Shown here: in pieces, positions 28,541 to 38,121 of the stretch
Layout of the letters: every line of letters starts with the position of its first letter
Numbering within the stretch: position 1 is the first letter of the stretch
Assembly: GCF_030678915.1 (NCBI RefSeq)
Contig: NZ_JAUUTZ010000017.1
Location: 1 to 64,000, forward strand
DNA: 64,000 bases
Reading direction: 5' to 3'
From: Paracoccus wurundjeri
Lineage (GTDB): Bacteria; Pseudomonadota; Alphaproteobacteria; Rhodobacterales; Rhodobacteraceae
The notes under the pieces: generated by a model
What the model was told of the DNA's origin: nothing
What the model saw: only the letters and a program-made list of their open reading frames with translations
Database searches by the model: none
Position numbers and translations under genes: made by a program

Positions 28541-28564
28541 CCGGGACGCAGATCGGCGTCCCGG
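28541..28564 (+). terminator. Strong hairpin between flagellin and flaF
   Basis: CCGGGACGC and GCGTCCCGG make a perfect 9-bp stem with a 6-nt loop, 22 bases after the flagellin stop. There is no U-run, so it is more likely to protect the abundant flagellin mRNA 3' end or cause partial termination before flaF. Confidence 0.6.
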
Positions 28565-28596
28565 CCCCCTAAAATTTCAGTCGGGGAACGACAGAC

Positions 28597-28962
28597 GTGA
28601 ACGCGATTGCAACATCTTCATCGCATGGTTACGGCGCGCAGATTACGCGCATCCCCCGTGACACGGAATACGACGCCTTTGCCCGCGTCACCCGCCTTTT
28701 GCGAAACGCATCCGCAGATAACGATCGCCTGAAGATCATCGATGCCGTGGATCACAATAATCGTCTCTGGACCATTCTGTCCTCGGATCTGCTCAGTGAA
28801 GGCAATAAGCTTCCGGATAATGCCAAGGCCGGGCTGTTGTCGCTTGCCGATTTTTCGCTTCGACACGGCCGCGCTGTCATGCTTCGAAAGCTTTCGGTCG
28901 AGGTTTTGATCGATATCAATATGTCGATCATGAAAGGTTTGCGTGGCGAGGTGCAGGCATGA
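28597..28962 (+). CDS. flaF: Flagellar biosynthesis regulator FlaF
   Basis: A 121-residue protein of the FlaF family, which in Caulobacter is needed for flagellin secretion or translation together with FlbT. The N-terminal part (GYGAQITRIPRDTEYDAFARVTRLL) and LWTILSSDLLSEGNKLPDNAKAGLLSLADFSLRHG are family-typical. The start codon is GTG at 28597, preceded by GGGGAACG. The stop overlaps the ATG of flbT (ATGA), so the two are translationally coupled. Confidence 0.9.
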   Translation: MNAIATSSSHGYGAQITRIPRDTEYDAFARVTRLLRNASADNDRLKIIDAVDHNNRLWTILSSDLLSEGNKLPDNAKAGLLSLADFSLRHGRAVMLRKLSVEVLIDINMSIMKGLRGEVQA

Positions 28963-29420
28963 GCGGTCTTACTCTCAAACTGAGCCCGAATGAACGCATC
29001 CTGATCAATGGCGCGGTCATCGAAAACGGCGCCCGTAGAACCAGCTTTACGATCAAGACGCCAAATACCCATATTCTGCGCCTGAAAGACGCAATTCATC
29101 CGGACGACGCCAAAACCCCCGTTTCCCGCGCCTGCTATATCGCACAGCTTCTGATCGCCGGCACCACGGATCCCGATCAGGGTCGCAAGCAGCTGATCGT
29201 CGCGATAGAACAGCTTAGCCAGGTTTTCGATGACCGTGACAGCCGCCTTCTCCTGACCGCAGCAAGTGAGCATGCAGTTGCGAATAACGCCTATCGCGCC
29301 ATGCGCAAGCTGAAGGAACTGCTGCCCAGAGAGGCGCGGCTTTTCGCGGCTCAGGATCAACGCGATCCTGTAAGCCGGACCACCGCCGGAACGGTGACGC
29401 GCACGGCATCGATGAACTAA
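28959..29420 (+). CDS. flbT: Flagellin mRNA regulator FlbT
   Basis: A 153-residue homologue of FlbT, which in Caulobacter binds the flagellin mRNA leader and promotes its decay until the hook is complete. LTLKLSPNERILINGAVIENG, the N-terminal FlbT signature, and ACYIAQLLIAGTTDPDQGRKQLIVAIEQL are clear. It overlaps flaF by 4 bp. A small TTCCCG/CGGGAA hairpin (29440-29460) separates it from the convergent gapR. The hairpin at 27502-27521 is a candidate target in this organism. Confidence 0.92.
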   Translation: MSGLTLKLSPNERILINGAVIENGARRTSFTIKTPNTHILRLKDAIHPDDAKTPVSRACYIAQLLIAGTTDPDQGRKQLIVAIEQLSQVFDDRDSRLLLTAASEHAVANNAYRAMRKLKELLPREARLFAAQDQRDPVSRTTAGTVTRTASMN

Positions 29421-29485
29421 CGCATGTCCGGCAGGGCAATTCCCGGGATCATTTCGGGAAACACCGGCCGATCGGGGAACGCCCC

Positions 29486-29740
29486 CTAAGCCATTCCCAA
29501 CGCTTCCTTATAGAGTTCCAGCACCGCTTCTTCCTCGGCCACTTGATCCTTGTCCTTCTTTCTCAGGGAAATGATCGACTTGAGCGCCTTGGCGTCGTAG
29601 CCGCGACTTTTGCTTTCTGCGAACACTTCCTTGATCTGATCGGCGATATCCTTCTTTTCCTGCTCCAGCCTTTCGATACGCTCGACGAATTGCCGCAACT
29701 CGTCCGCGGTTACCTGATAGGTTTCAGCCTGTATGTCCAT
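29486..29740 (-). CDS. gapR: GapR-type nucleoid-associated protein (DUF2312)
   Basis: An 84-residue highly charged helical protein of the DUF2312/GapR family. In Caulobacter GapR clamps overtwisted AT-rich DNA ahead of replication and transcription and helps topoisomerases. The sequence has the family coiled-coil (VTADELRQFVERIERLEQEKKDIADQIKEVF) and the basic DNA-binding part GYDAKALKSIISLRKKDKDQ. AAGGAAG precedes the ATG at 29740. It is transcribed alone, convergent with flbT. Confidence 0.93.
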   Translation of the reverse strand: MDIQAETYQVTADELRQFVERIERLEQEKKDIADQIKEVFAESKSRGYDAKALKSIISLRKKDKDQVAEEEAVLELYKEALGMA

Positions 29741-30128
29741 TTTTCATCTTCCTTCACAAACCGGATCGGATTCTTTCAGCGTTCAGCGGGTTTCGAAACC
29801 TCGCATGCCGTAACTTCAAGCCATTGTTCAGAATTCAAGATGCATCGCCCCTGTATGTGTCGGCGTGAGTGAGTGACAGCCGGGCCTTCGGGAAATTGAT
29901 CACCCTATTTTTCCCGCGCCGTTCAGTCAGACCTACGATGCACCATATTCCCAGTCATCTCTTTCATCACCAACCTGCCCGGATGGATGGTTCCATCCGA
30001 CGAGCATCCAATAAGGACATCCATCACGAATTTGAAGCCTGAGGCCAAAGATTTCAGCCGCGATCGGGACATCCTGGCAAGGGCCTATATGTTCGTGCGA
30101 TTCTGCGCCACACGCATCGCGCCGAGGC
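29741..30128. other. Intergenic region between gapR and recN with two hairpins
   Basis: No supported gene lies in these 388 bp. It holds two perfect inverted repeats: CGGGAAA/TTTCCCG (29889-29916) and CGGATGG/CCATCCG (29980-29999). They lie in the 3' direction of recN and the 5' direction of gapR on the minus strand, so they may end recN transcription. I could not identify a convincing gapR promoter. Confidence 0.5.
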
Positions 30129-31781
30129 TCATTCCGAGCCGTTCAGCAAGGATCGCGCGGCTGCCATCGCGGCATCGGTCACCTTGTCTCCTGACAGCAT
30201 CCGGGCAATCTCCTGCACCCGTGCCTTGGGGTTCAACTCTGTAACGACCGAGGTTGTGATACCGTCCTCGACCGATTTCGAGACAAAGAAATGCCTGTCG
30301 CCCAGAGCGGCCACCTGCGGAGAGTGGGTAACGACCAAAACCTGCGCATCCTGTGCCAGCTTTTTCAATCGCCTTCCGACCGCATCAGCCGTTGCGCCGC
30401 CGACACCCCGATCGATCTCGTCGAAAATCAGCACAAGCGCATCGTTTCCCCGCGCCAGACATACTTTCAGCGCCAGCAGAAACCGCGACAGCTCGCCCCC
30501 CGAAGCAATCTTGTCCAGGGGGCCGGCAGGCGCTCCCGGATTGGTCGCCACTGTAAACGCGATCTCGTCCTGACCATCGGGGCCCGGATCGCCCTGGGCA
30601 ATGCCGGTCTGGAAGACCGCGCGTTCCATCTTCAGCGGCGCAAGCTCGGCCATCACGGCCTTGTCAAGCCGGACTACGGCTTCACGACGTATCGCCGTCA
30701 AGGCATCCGCCTCGGCCTGCCATTCACGTTCCGACGCCTCGGCCTGTTTGCGCAGCTCTGTCAGTGACTGCGCGCCCGAATCGATTCGCTCGAGCCGCGC
30801 ACGCAATTCATCGCCAAGACCTGCCAGATCGTCCGGCAGAACATCATGCTTTCGGGCAAGAGCCCGCAGCGCAAACAGCCGCTCTTCGCTGGCTTCCAGT
30901 TCGTGAGGGTCGAATTCCATCTCCGAAAGCGCAGCTTCCACACCGGCATGAGCTTCGCCCAGTTCAACCAGCGTACGAGACAGAGCGGAAATCGCGGCAT
31001 CCAGCCGCCCTTCTGCCGAGTCCGCCGCCCCTTCAAGCCAACGATTTGCGTCCAGAATCGCGGATTCGGCGCCCTCGACCCCAAGCAGCTGCAAGGCGCG
31101 GGATACATCGTCCCGGATTCGCGCAGCGGCCTGCATGCTGCGTCGGCGTGTATCCAGTTCTGCTTCTTCACCAGGCTGCGGGGCAAATTCGTCCAGTTCC
31201 GCCACCGCATGGCGAAGGAAATCCTCTTCCTCACGGGCCTTGGTCAAAGCTGCCTCAGCTTCGGCCAGTCTGCGCCCTGCATCGCGCCGGGCCGCCCATG
31301 CCTGCCGGACCGGCCCCTTGTCGATCCGCGCAAACGCATCCAGCAGCGCGGCATGCCCGCGTGGATTCAGCAAGCCGCGATCATCATGTTGACCGTGCAA
31401 CTCGACAAGATATTCCGACAGCTTGCGCAATACCTCGCCAGAGCTTCGCCTGTCGTTGATCCAGCCGGTCTTTCGTCCATCCGCGCCATTCACACGGCGC
31501 AGGATCAGCTCATTTTCTTCGCAATCGATCCCGGCCTCGGCCAGTATCCCGCGCGCCGGATGATCCTTCGGAAGGTCGAACACCGCCGTCACTTCACCCT
31601 GAGCCGCACCCTGTCGAACCAGATCGGCACGCCCCCGCCAACCCAGAACAAAGCCCAGGCAATCCAGAAGGATCGACTTGCCGGCACCGGTTTCGCCGGT
31701 CAGTACGTTCAGCCCCGGCTGAAACCCCAGAGCCAGCCGGTCGATCAGCAGCATGTCGCGGATATCCAGCGATTGAAGCAT
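30129..31781 (-). CDS. recN: DNA repair protein RecN
   Basis: A 550-residue SMC-like ATPase acting in double-strand-break repair. The Walker A motif GETGAGKS lies at ~29-36, two coiled-coil arms span ~150-370 (rich in A, E, R, L heptads), and the ABC signature SGGELSRFLLALK and Walker B LIFDEIDRGVGG are in the C-terminal head. The ATG at 31781 matches the family N-terminus (MLQSLDIRDMLLIDRL). It lies 31 bp after bamD. I found no obvious LexA box (GTTC-N7-GTTC) in that gap. Confidence 0.95.
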   Translation of the reverse strand: MLQSLDIRDMLLIDRLALGFQPGLNVLTGETGAGKSILLDCLGFVLGWRGRADLVRQGAAQGEVTAVFDLPKDHPARGILAEAGIDCEENELILRRVNGADGRKTGWINDRRSSGEVLRKLSEYLVELHGQHDDRGLLNPRGHAALLDAFARIDKGPVRQAWAARRDAGRRLAEAEAALTKAREEEDFLRHAVAELDEFAPQPGEEAELDTRRRSMQAAARIRDDVSRALQLLGVEGAESAILDANRWLEGAADSAEGRLDAAISALSRTLVELGEAHAGVEAALSEMEFDPHELEASEERLFALRALARKHDVLPDDLAGLGDELRARLERIDSGAQSLTELRKQAEASEREWQAEADALTAIRREAVVRLDKAVMAELAPLKMERAVFQTGIAQGDPGPDGQDEIAFTVATNPGAPAGPLDKIASGGELSRFLLALKVCLARGNDALVLIFDEIDRGVGGATADAVGRRLKKLAQDAQVLVVTHSPQVAALGDRHFFVSKSVEDGITTSVVTELNPKARVQEIARMLSGDKVTDAAMAAARSLLNGSE

Positions 31782-31812
31782 GGCTTCTTTCCGGCTGCTG
31801 TGGCTTAGCAGA

Positions 31813-32664
31813 TCACAGCCATTTCCCTTGAACCACCTGACGATAGACATTGGTCAGCCAGCTATCCCCGCGCGCCTCGGCCGTCAGGCCGCGCCCACGC
31901 AATTGACGATATGCATCCGTATAGAATGGGGAAGACTGGAAGTTATGCCCGAGAATGGCGCCCGCAGTCTGCGCCTCATCCGTCAGACCAAGCGCAAGAT
32001 AGGCCTCGACCAAGCGCATCAATGCCTCGGGCGTCTGTGTGGTCGTCTGATATTCCTCGACCACGACGCGAAACCGGTTGACCGCGGCCGTGTAATGGCC
32101 GCGCTTCAGATAATAGCGCCCGATCTCCATTTCCTTGGCGGCCAGATGGTCGAAGGCGAGATCAAATTTCAGAATAGAGCTGCGGGCATATTCCGAATCG
32201 GGATATTCCTCGATCACCTCGCGCAGCGCCACCAGCGCCTGGAAGGTCAGTCCCTGGTCACGCCCGACTTCATCGATCTGATCGTAATAGGACAGCGCCA
32301 GCAGATATTTCGCATAAGCCGCATCCTGATCGCCCGGATAGGTTGCGATGAAACGCTGGGCGGCGCCCCGCGCCTCTTCGTAATCCCCTGCCCGATGATA
32401 CCCATAGGCCTGCATGATCAATGCCCGCTTGGCCCATTCGGAATAGGGGTAAAGCCGTTCGACCTCACTGAAATAATGAACCGCGTCTTCGGGCTTGCGA
32501 TTGTTCTCAAGCTCGTATTCGCCACGTTTATAGATCTGCTCGGCAGTGAAGCGTTCCAGATTCTGCTTGTCATCATCCGAATCACGCAGGACAGAGCATC
32601 CTGCGAGAGTCATGCCTGCCAGAACAGCAGCCATCAAGGAAGCCGAGAATTTCGAGCGCACCAT
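31813..32664 (-). CDS. bamD: Outer-membrane assembly lipoprotein BamD
   Basis: A 283-residue lipoprotein component of the BAM complex that folds outer-membrane proteins. It starts with a signal peptide ending in the lipobox LAGC (lipidated cysteine ~residue 23), followed by five TPR-like helical hairpins with typical segments (YKRGEYELENNRKPEDAVHYF, RFIATYPGDQDAAYAKYLLALSYYDQIDEVGRDQG). ATG at 32664 is used; a GTG two codons upstream is possible. It lies between lpxC and recN, the usual alphaproteobacterial order. Confidence 0.94.
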   Translation of the reverse strand: MVRSKFSASLMAAVLAGMTLAGCSVLRDSDDDKQNLERFTAEQIYKRGEYELENNRKPEDAVHYFSEVERLYPYSEWAKRALIMQAYGYHRAGDYEEARGAAQRFIATYPGDQDAAYAKYLLALSYYDQIDEVGRDQGLTFQALVALREVIEEYPDSEYARSSILKFDLAFDHLAAKEMEIGRYYLKRGHYTAAVNRFRVVVEEYQTTTQTPEALMRLVEAYLALGLTDEAQTAGAILGHNFQSSPFYTDAYRQLRGRGLTAEARGDSWLTNVYRQVVQGKWL

Positions 32665-32790
32665 CTTCACCTGCCCAACGATTCTGCTGTGCCGCCGCCT
32701 TTTAGGTCTGGCAGCCGCAACCTCCTAGCACAGAACATCAGGGGGCGCAAAATGGCAATCCTTTGAAAATCACAAAAGAATTTTCCGGTG

Positions 32791-32820
32791 AAAAATGGCC
32801 CTGTCGCTGACAGGGCCATT
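32791..32820 (-). terminator. Intrinsic terminator of lpxC
   Basis: AATGGCCCTGTC and GACAGGGCCATT form a perfect 12-bp stem with a 3-nt loop, continuing into a U-run on the minus strand 32 bases after the lpxC stop. Confidence 0.92.
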
Positions 32821-32851
32821 AGGGGTCGAAACATGCGTAAAAACCCACGCA

Positions 32852-33784
32852 TCACCGCACGAGAAGCTCGCCTTCAGCCGCATAGCGATAATTAGCGACA
32901 CCCGCGCCGGGCAGGCGTTCTTCAAGCGAGGGTGAGCAGATTTCCCACTCCCACGCGGTTGGATCGGCGAATAATTCGCGCAGCAGCCGGTTAGTCATCG
33001 CATGACCTGCCCGATGCCCGGTATAACGCGCCAGAAGCGGGGCGCCGGCAAGCGCCAGATCGCCCATCGCATCAAGCATCTTGTGCCGTACGGCCTCATC
33101 CCGATGGCGCAATCCGCCAGGCGACAGCACCTGTGCCCCATCGACAACCACTGCGTTCAGATAGGTACCGCCCAAAGCCAGCCCGCTTTTGCGCATCGCA
33201 TCCACATCCGATTGTCGGCAGAAGGTCCGGCTGTCCGCCAATTCGCGCAGAAATGCGCCATTGGCCATGTCCAGCCGCTTTTCCTGATGACCAATTGCCT
33301 CGTCCACGAAATCGATACCGAACTCGATCTCGAGATGATCGGCAGGACGTAGACTCGCAAAACTTTCGCCATCGCGCACTTCGACAGCGCGCAAGACGCG
33401 AATTGCACGCAGCGGTTCGGGATGCATCTCGATGCCTGTGCGCAGGATGCCCGCCACAAAGGGCGCAGCAGAGCCATCCAGAATCGGCACTTCAGGTCCG
33501 TCGACTTCGATCAGAGCGTTATGGATACCCGTCCCCGCCAGCGCCGCCATGATATGTTCAACGGTGGAAAGCGTCTGACCTTGCCCGTTATCAAGCAAAG
33601 TGCACAGTTTCGACGGCGTCACGAAATCCCATCTTGCAGGGATATCAACCGACGGCTTCAGATCGATCCGGCGAAACACGATGCCATGACCAGCCGGTGC
33701 GGGACGAATCTCCAGACGAGCCGGGGCACCCGAGTGCAAGCCGACTCCTTCAAAGATCACATTCGTTTTTAGCGTTGCCTGCAT
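32852..33784 (-). CDS. lpxC: UDP-3-O-acyl-N-acetylglucosamine deacetylase
   Basis: A 310-residue zinc amidase catalysing the committed step of lipid A synthesis. The zinc and catalytic residues are in TVEHIMAAL (His ~75), HKMLDAMGDLALAG (HKxxD, ~235) and YTGHRAGHAMTN (catalytic His). GVGLHSG and FCRQSDVDAMRKSGLALGG are family blocks. The ATG at 33784 follows AAAGGCAGG; a longer reading frame upstream has no family match. It is bounded by terminators on both sides, so it is a single-gene unit within the division cluster. Confidence 0.95.
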   Translation of the reverse strand: MQATLKTNVIFEGVGLHSGAPARLEIRPAPAGHGIVFRRIDLKPSVDIPARWDFVTPSKLCTLLDNGQGQTLSTVEHIMAALAGTGIHNALIEVDGPEVPILDGSAAPFVAGILRTGIEMHPEPLRAIRVLRAVEVRDGESFASLRPADHLEIEFGIDFVDEAIGHQEKRLDMANGAFLRELADSRTFCRQSDVDAMRKSGLALGGTYLNAVVVDGAQVLSPGGLRHRDEAVRHKMLDAMGDLALAGAPLLARYTGHRAGHAMTNRLLRELFADPTAWEWEICSPSLEERLPGAGVANYRYAAEGELLVR

Positions 33785-33950
33785 GGTCTGCCTGCCTTTG
33801 TTCTTTTCCGGAAACAGAATTCTTCCGGTAGCTACCCAGCTAAGACGAGCCACACAGAGGTTCAATTAACGAATTATGAACGTTTGTAACATTCGCAGCC
33901 GCTTCGGAAGTACCGACACATATACCCCTCCTAGCCATCTGATTAAGAAT

Positions 33951-33978
33951 AAAAAAAGAGCCGCTGATTGCGGCTCTT
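33951..33978 (-). terminator. Intrinsic terminator of ftsZ
   Basis: AAGAGCCGC and GCGGCTCTT form a 9-bp stem with a 5-nt loop, followed on the minus strand by seven Ts. It starts 34 bases after the ftsZ stop. Confidence 0.92.
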
Positions 33979-34011
33979 CCTGAATCGTTATCGGTTAAAT
34001 TTGTGATGCGC

Positions 34012-35607
34012 TCAATTTGCCTGACGGCGCAGGAAAGCGGGAATCTCGACATTGTCCTCGGCATGATCGGGGCTGGCAAGGTCATCGAAATCCGTTTCTT
34101 GCTGGCGGCTGCGGGCCGCCACACGCTCGTTGACGCGCTCTGCGATCGAGGATGCCGCAGGTTTCGTTTGTCCGCCCTGATCCTGATGTCCGGCCATTCT
34201 TTCAAGCATCCGGCCCAGACCGCTCATCCGGCTTTGAATGCCCTTGGAATCGGCTTCGGGCTGTTGCTGCGGCTTGCGCTCCTTACGCTCGGCCATGGGC
34301 GCGCCCTGCTGCTCGACCGCTCTGCGCAGCCGCTCCTGCACTTCTGGCCGGGGCTGGCCCGCCGGGCGACTGGGGGCGACGAAATCATCGGGATTGTCGT
34401 CGATATGAACCGCCGCCGCACGGGCCGGCGCACGACCCTGCCAAGCCGGAGGCGGAAGGTCGTCATCGACGACTTTCTTCGCGGCAAGTTCGGTTTTTTC
34501 ACCGACGGGAGCCGGAGTGCGGCGCGGCGGCACGGCCAGATCGGCATCCGCCTCTGCATTCGCCTCGCGCATGACCGGCGGGTTCTGGGTCAATGGCTCT
34601 GCCATGCTACGACGCGGCGCGGGCACATCCTCGATTGCCGCCGATGCGTCGATACCGGTCGCCACGACCGATACGCGAAGCGATCCTTCCATATCCGGAT
34701 CCAGCGTCGAACCAACGATGATATTCGCGTTGCCATCCACCTTGTCGCGGATGACATTGGCGGCCTCGTCCAGTTCGAACAGGGTCATGTCATAGCCGCC
34801 GGTGATGTTGATCAGAACGCCTTTGGCACCATTCAGGCTGATCTCGTCCAGAAGCGGGTTGGCGATGGCACGCTCTGCGGCCTCTTGCGCCCGGTTTTCG
34901 CCCGAAGCTTCGCCAGTTCCCATCATCGCCTTGCCCATTTCGTCCATGACGGCGCGAACATCGGCGAAGTCGAGGTTGATCAGGCCCGGACGAACCATCA
35001 GGTCGGTCACACCTTTGACACCCTGATAAAGAACATCGTCGGCCATGGCGAAGGCTTCGGTGAAGGTAGTCTTTTCATTCGCCAGCCGGAACAGGTTCTG
35101 ATTGGGAATGATGATCAGGGTATCGACGACCTTCTGAAGCGATTCGACGCCTTCCTCGGCCTGACGCATCCGTTTCGTTCCCTCGAACTGGAACGGTTTC
35201 GTCACCACACCGACGGTCAGGATACCCATCTCGCGCGCGGCCTGCGCAATGATCGGCGCGGCCCCGGTGCCGGTGCCGCCGCCCATCCCGGCAGTGATAA
35301 AGCACATATGCGCGCCCATCAGATGATCGACGATATCCTCGATCGTTTCCTCAGCAGCCTTTGCGCCGATGACAGGTTTAGCGCCCGCGCCAAGACCTTC
35401 TGTCACTTTCGGCCCCATCTGCACGCGACTGGTCGCCCGGGACTGGGCAAGCGCCTGCGCGTCGGTATTCGCAACCACGAACTCGACCCCGTCGAGTTGT
35501 TTCTCGATCATGTTGTTGACCGCGTTGCCGCCCGCGCCACCGACACCGAAAACGGTGATGCGAGGCTTCAGCTCTTGTTCGTCGTTCATCATCAGATTGA
35601 GGTTCAT
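34012..35607 (-). CDS. ftsZ: Cell division protein FtsZ
   Basis: A 531-residue tubulin-like GTPase that forms the division ring. The GTP-binding glycine loop GGGTGTG is at 109-115, the T7 catalytic loop reads [11 protein letters not shown], and the core ends near residue 320. The ~200-residue C-terminal linker is unusually long for the family, as in other Rhodobacteraceae, and is rich in P, R, E and Q. The tip [15 protein letters not shown] keeps the conserved IPAFLRR peptide that binds FtsA and other partners. It has its own terminator and a 231-bp gap from ftsA containing paired hairpins. Confidence 0.97.
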   Translation of the reverse strand: MNLNLMMNDEQELKPRITVFGVGGAGGNAVNNMIEKQLDGVEFVVANTDAQALAQSRATSRVQMGPKVTEGLGAGAKPVIGAKAAEETIEDIVDHLMGAHMCFITAGMGGGTGTGAAPIIAQAAREMGILTVGVVTKPFQFEGTKRMRQAEEGVESLQKVVDTLIIIPNQNLFRLANEKTTFTEAFAMADDVLYQGVKGVTDLMVRPGLINLDFADVRAVMDEMGKAMMGTGEASGENRAQEAAERAIANPLLDEISLNGAKGVLINITGGYDMTLFELDEAANVIRDKVDGNANIIVGSTLDPDMEGSLRVSVVATGIDASAAIEDVPAPRRSMAEPLTQNPPVMREANAEADADLAVPPRRTPAPVGEKTELAAKKVVDDDLPPPAWQGRAPARAAAVHIDDNPDDFVAPSRPAGQPRPEVQERLRRAVEQQGAPMAERKERKPQQQPEADSKGIQSRMSGLGRMLERMAGHQDQGGQTKPAASSIAERVNERVAARSRQQETDFDDLASPDHAEDNVEIPAFLRRQAN

Positions 35608-35722
35608 GGTTTCCGCCTGTCTGTCGCTGATCTTCGCGGGTGTAATTCACCCGTCCGAATCCCTGTTATTAGGATGATCGTAACGAATATGGCTTTCCCC
35701 GTCACCCGAAAAACACAATTCG

Positions 35723-35751
35723 ACCGCAAAATATTGCGGTTATTACCGCAA
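35723..35751 (-). promoter_or_regulatory. Mutually exclusive hairpins between ftsA and ftsZ
   Basis: On the minus strand TTGCGGT-AATA-ACCGCAA-TATT-TTGCGGT occur in succession, each half-site exactly 11 bp from the next. The central ACCGCAA can pair with either neighbour. The first hairpin is followed by TATTTT and so looks like a weak terminator, which the second would prevent. As DNA, the same array could bind a dimeric regulator on one helix face. Confidence 0.5.
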
Positions 35752-35838
35752 CTCTCGGCGGTATCTTGCCAAACTACCCGAATATGGTGGTTAAGCGCAG
35801 CACTCCACCAATTCCACGCCGCATCAAGGCGGGCGCGT

Positions 35839-37173
35839 CTACCAGTTGTTGCGGAACCAGCGATATGCGCGGCGCAGGCTGCGCGCCGGATAGCTGTCCG
35901 CCGGCATCTCGAAATCCCACCATTCGTCCTGCGGATGGGCGGCAAACAAGGCCAACCCGACCGCGCTTGAAAAACTGGGATCCGTCAGCTGATGCGCCAA
36001 CCCATCTATACGCAAGGGACGCCCGCAACGGATATTCGGTCCAAGGATTCGCGTCGCCAGCCCGTCCAGTCCCGGAATCTGGCTGCCTCCACCAGTCAAG
36101 ACGATCTGCTGACTGGGCATATGATCAAATCCTGCTGCATCAAGGGTTTGGCGTACATTTTCAAGAATTTCTTCAACCCGTGGACGCATGATTCCAATGA
36201 CATCAGCCCGGCTGACGGTACGGCGATCCGCTTCCCAATCACCCGTATCGCCGCCGACTTCGATCATGTCGCGATCATCTCGCCCGGTCGCTTCGACACC
36301 GCCGTTCAGCGTCTTCAGGCGCTCTGCCACCGGCAACGAAACCCGCAGCCCCTGAGCAAGATCCTGGGTGACAAGATTCCCGCCAATTCTAACATTATCC
36401 GAGAAGATCATGTGTTTCTTAACAAAAATTGAAACACCAGTACCGCCACCGCCAAAATCGATACATGCGGCCCCAAGTTCCTGCTCATCCTCGACCAGAC
36501 TTGCCCGCGCCGACGCGTAGGAAGCCGAGGCGATGCCGGCCAATTCAAGGTCGCAGCGGCGAATGCATTGCACCAGATTGCCGATAAGATCGCCGTCGAT
36601 CGTCAGCACATGCATGTCGCAGGCCAGTTTATTGCCCGCGTGATCCCGCGGATCCGACAGACCGCTGCGGTTATCCACTGCGAAATTCACTGGCTGGGCA
36701 TGCAGAACCTCTCGCCCCCGCCCGAAGTCGGGAACCTCGCAGGATGCAAGTACCGAGGCGACGTCATGTTCGGTCACTTTGCCGGATTCGAGCACGATCT
36801 GGCCATCCAGCCCATAAGATGACGGGCGCCCCCCCGACATGCAGGCAATGACATGATCAACCCGAACGCCGGCCAGCTTCTGCGCCGCCGCCACTACTGT
36901 GCGAATCGCACGCTCGGTCTCGGCCATGGTCTCGATCTCGCCCCTGCGCACTCCACGCGAACGGGTCGAGGCAGCCCCGATCACCCGGAAATTCGCCTGC
37001 CCGGCCATGGGTCCGACGCCATCGGTTTCGCGCATGGTTCCTGAACCGTCAAATTTCAGCACCATGCACGCGATCTTCGAGGTGCCGATATCCAGGATAC
37101 CGATCACCCCGCGTTGCAGGGCCGCCCGCCGCATGTTCCGCATAGCCCGCTGCGTCTGATACAGTTCCGCCAC
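35839..37173 (-). CDS. ftsA: Cell division protein FtsA
   Basis: A 444-residue actin-like ATPase that anchors FtsZ to the membrane. It has the N-terminal phosphate-1 loop GVIGILDIGTSKIACMV, the phosphate-2 region CIDFGGGGTGVSIF, the adenosine motif IVLTGGGSQIPGL, and a C-terminal amphipathic tail ending in RRAYRWFRNNW suited to membrane binding. The start codon is GTG at 37173 with GGGGCTG upstream. It begins 3 bp after ftsQ. Confidence 0.95.
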   Translation of the reverse strand: MAELYQTQRAMRNMRRAALQRGVIGILDIGTSKIACMVLKFDGSGTMRETDGVGPMAGQANFRVIGAASTRSRGVRRGEIETMAETERAIRTVVAAAQKLAGVRVDHVIACMSGGRPSSYGLDGQIVLESGKVTEHDVASVLASCEVPDFGRGREVLHAQPVNFAVDNRSGLSDPRDHAGNKLACDMHVLTIDGDLIGNLVQCIRRCDLELAGIASASYASARASLVEDEQELGAACIDFGGGGTGVSIFVKKHMIFSDNVRIGGNLVTQDLAQGLRVSLPVAERLKTLNGGVEATGRDDRDMIEVGGDTGDWEADRRTVSRADVIGIMRPRVEEILENVRQTLDAAGFDHMPSQQIVLTGGGSQIPGLDGLATRILGPNIRCGRPLRIDGLAHQLTDPSFSSAVGLALFAAHPQDEWWDFEMPADSYPARSLRRAYRWFRNNW

Positions 37174-37176
37174 TGT

Positions 37177-38121
37177 TCAGCCCCCCTTTTCTTCTTCCAA
37201 TGGCTTTCCATCCGGCCCCAGCAAAGGCTGCCCTCGCGCCGAACGGATCGTGTTCTGTGCATCGATCCCAAGCTGGACGATCGGACGCGACGGATTCCGC
37301 AGATCGACCACGCGGATATCCCGACCCAGAATATCCTCCGCCTGATGCATCGCGATTGCGGCGCCCAAAGCCGTTACCGCGCCTTCCGCAGGCAGTTTGA
37401 TCTGCTGTCCCTTGTCCAGAACCAAATCCCAGCGGCGCTCGCCCCGGCGTACCAGTCCGCGCACACGCGGAAGGATCGGCCCGGCAGCGTCGATCAGTTC
37501 CAATGCCTCCTCGCTGGCCTGATCCGCGCCCACGCCGGCGATCAATGGCAGATCCCGGCGAACATCACGCGACGTAACCCCGGCCACCCGGTGCCCTGTG
37601 GCATCCAACATCTCGATCCCGCGGGGATGTCTCCAAAGCAATGCAGGGACGCGCTCTTTCACCACCGCCGACAGCACACCGCCGGGCTTGATCCGCAAAT
37701 CAATATCTTCAATGGCGTCGAGTTGCAGAACCTGCAGGCGCAGCGCCACCAGATCTATATCAAAGCTGGAAGCGGGAAGATCGATCGGCAACATTCCCCG
37801 CAACGCCTTGTCAACCGCAGGCGAGGCGCCCTCGATCGTCATCATCTTGACCTGAAAGGCATCGCGGCTCTGGATCTTCTCGACCACTCCGGCGATCCCG
37901 TCAGTCAGCATTGCACGGCGCCCCTCATCCGCCATCCACAACCCGGCGGTCATGGCGATCAGAAAAGCGGGCAAGCCAACCCGGACCACCCGCCGGTAAA
38001 GCGGTGTCAGCCACATCCGCTCGAGCCGGTATTTCAGGCGAGAAGGCGCAGGATCCCGCTTTGGCCGCGGCAAAGGCGGTTCTGACTGACGCCCGGGACG
38101 ATGGTCGATCACGAATGACAC
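37177..38121 (-). CDS. ftsQ: Cell division protein FtsQ
   Basis: A 314-residue bitopic membrane protein of the divisome. A basic cytoplasmic stretch (~1-45) precedes one transmembrane helix ([17 protein letters not shown]), then a POTRA domain (~75-145, with [13 protein letters not shown]) and the beta domain. GTG at 38121 is the start, preceded by GGAGGA with six-base spacing. It overlaps the end of ddl by 13 bp and is followed at once by ftsA, so ddl-ftsQ-ftsA are co-translated. Confidence 0.93.
   Translation of the reverse strand: MSFVIDHRPGRQSEPPLPRPKRDPAPSRLKYRLERMWLTPLYRRVVRVGLPAFLIAMTAGLWMADEGRRAMLTDGIAGVVEKIQSRDAFQVKMMTIEGASPAVDKALRGMLPIDLPASSFDIDLVALRLQVLQLDAIEDIDLRIKPGGVLSAVVKERVPALLWRHPRGIEMLDATGHRVAGVTSRDVRRDLPLIAGVGADQASEEALELIDAAGPILPRVRGLVRRGERRWDLVLDKGQQIKLPAEGAVTALGAAIAMHQAEDILGRDIRVVDLRNPSRPIVQLGIDAQNTIRSARGQPLLGPDGKPLEEEKGG

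Noticed and set aside
29987..30244. A plus-strand small open frame upstream of recN's 3' end
   Set aside because: It extends into recN in antisense, has no ribosome site and no recognisable features.
34003..35970. A 655-codon plus-strand open frame covering ftsZ
   Set aside because: It is antisense to an unmistakable ftsZ, has no domain resemblance and arises from the high GC content, which suppresses stop codons in the opposite frame.
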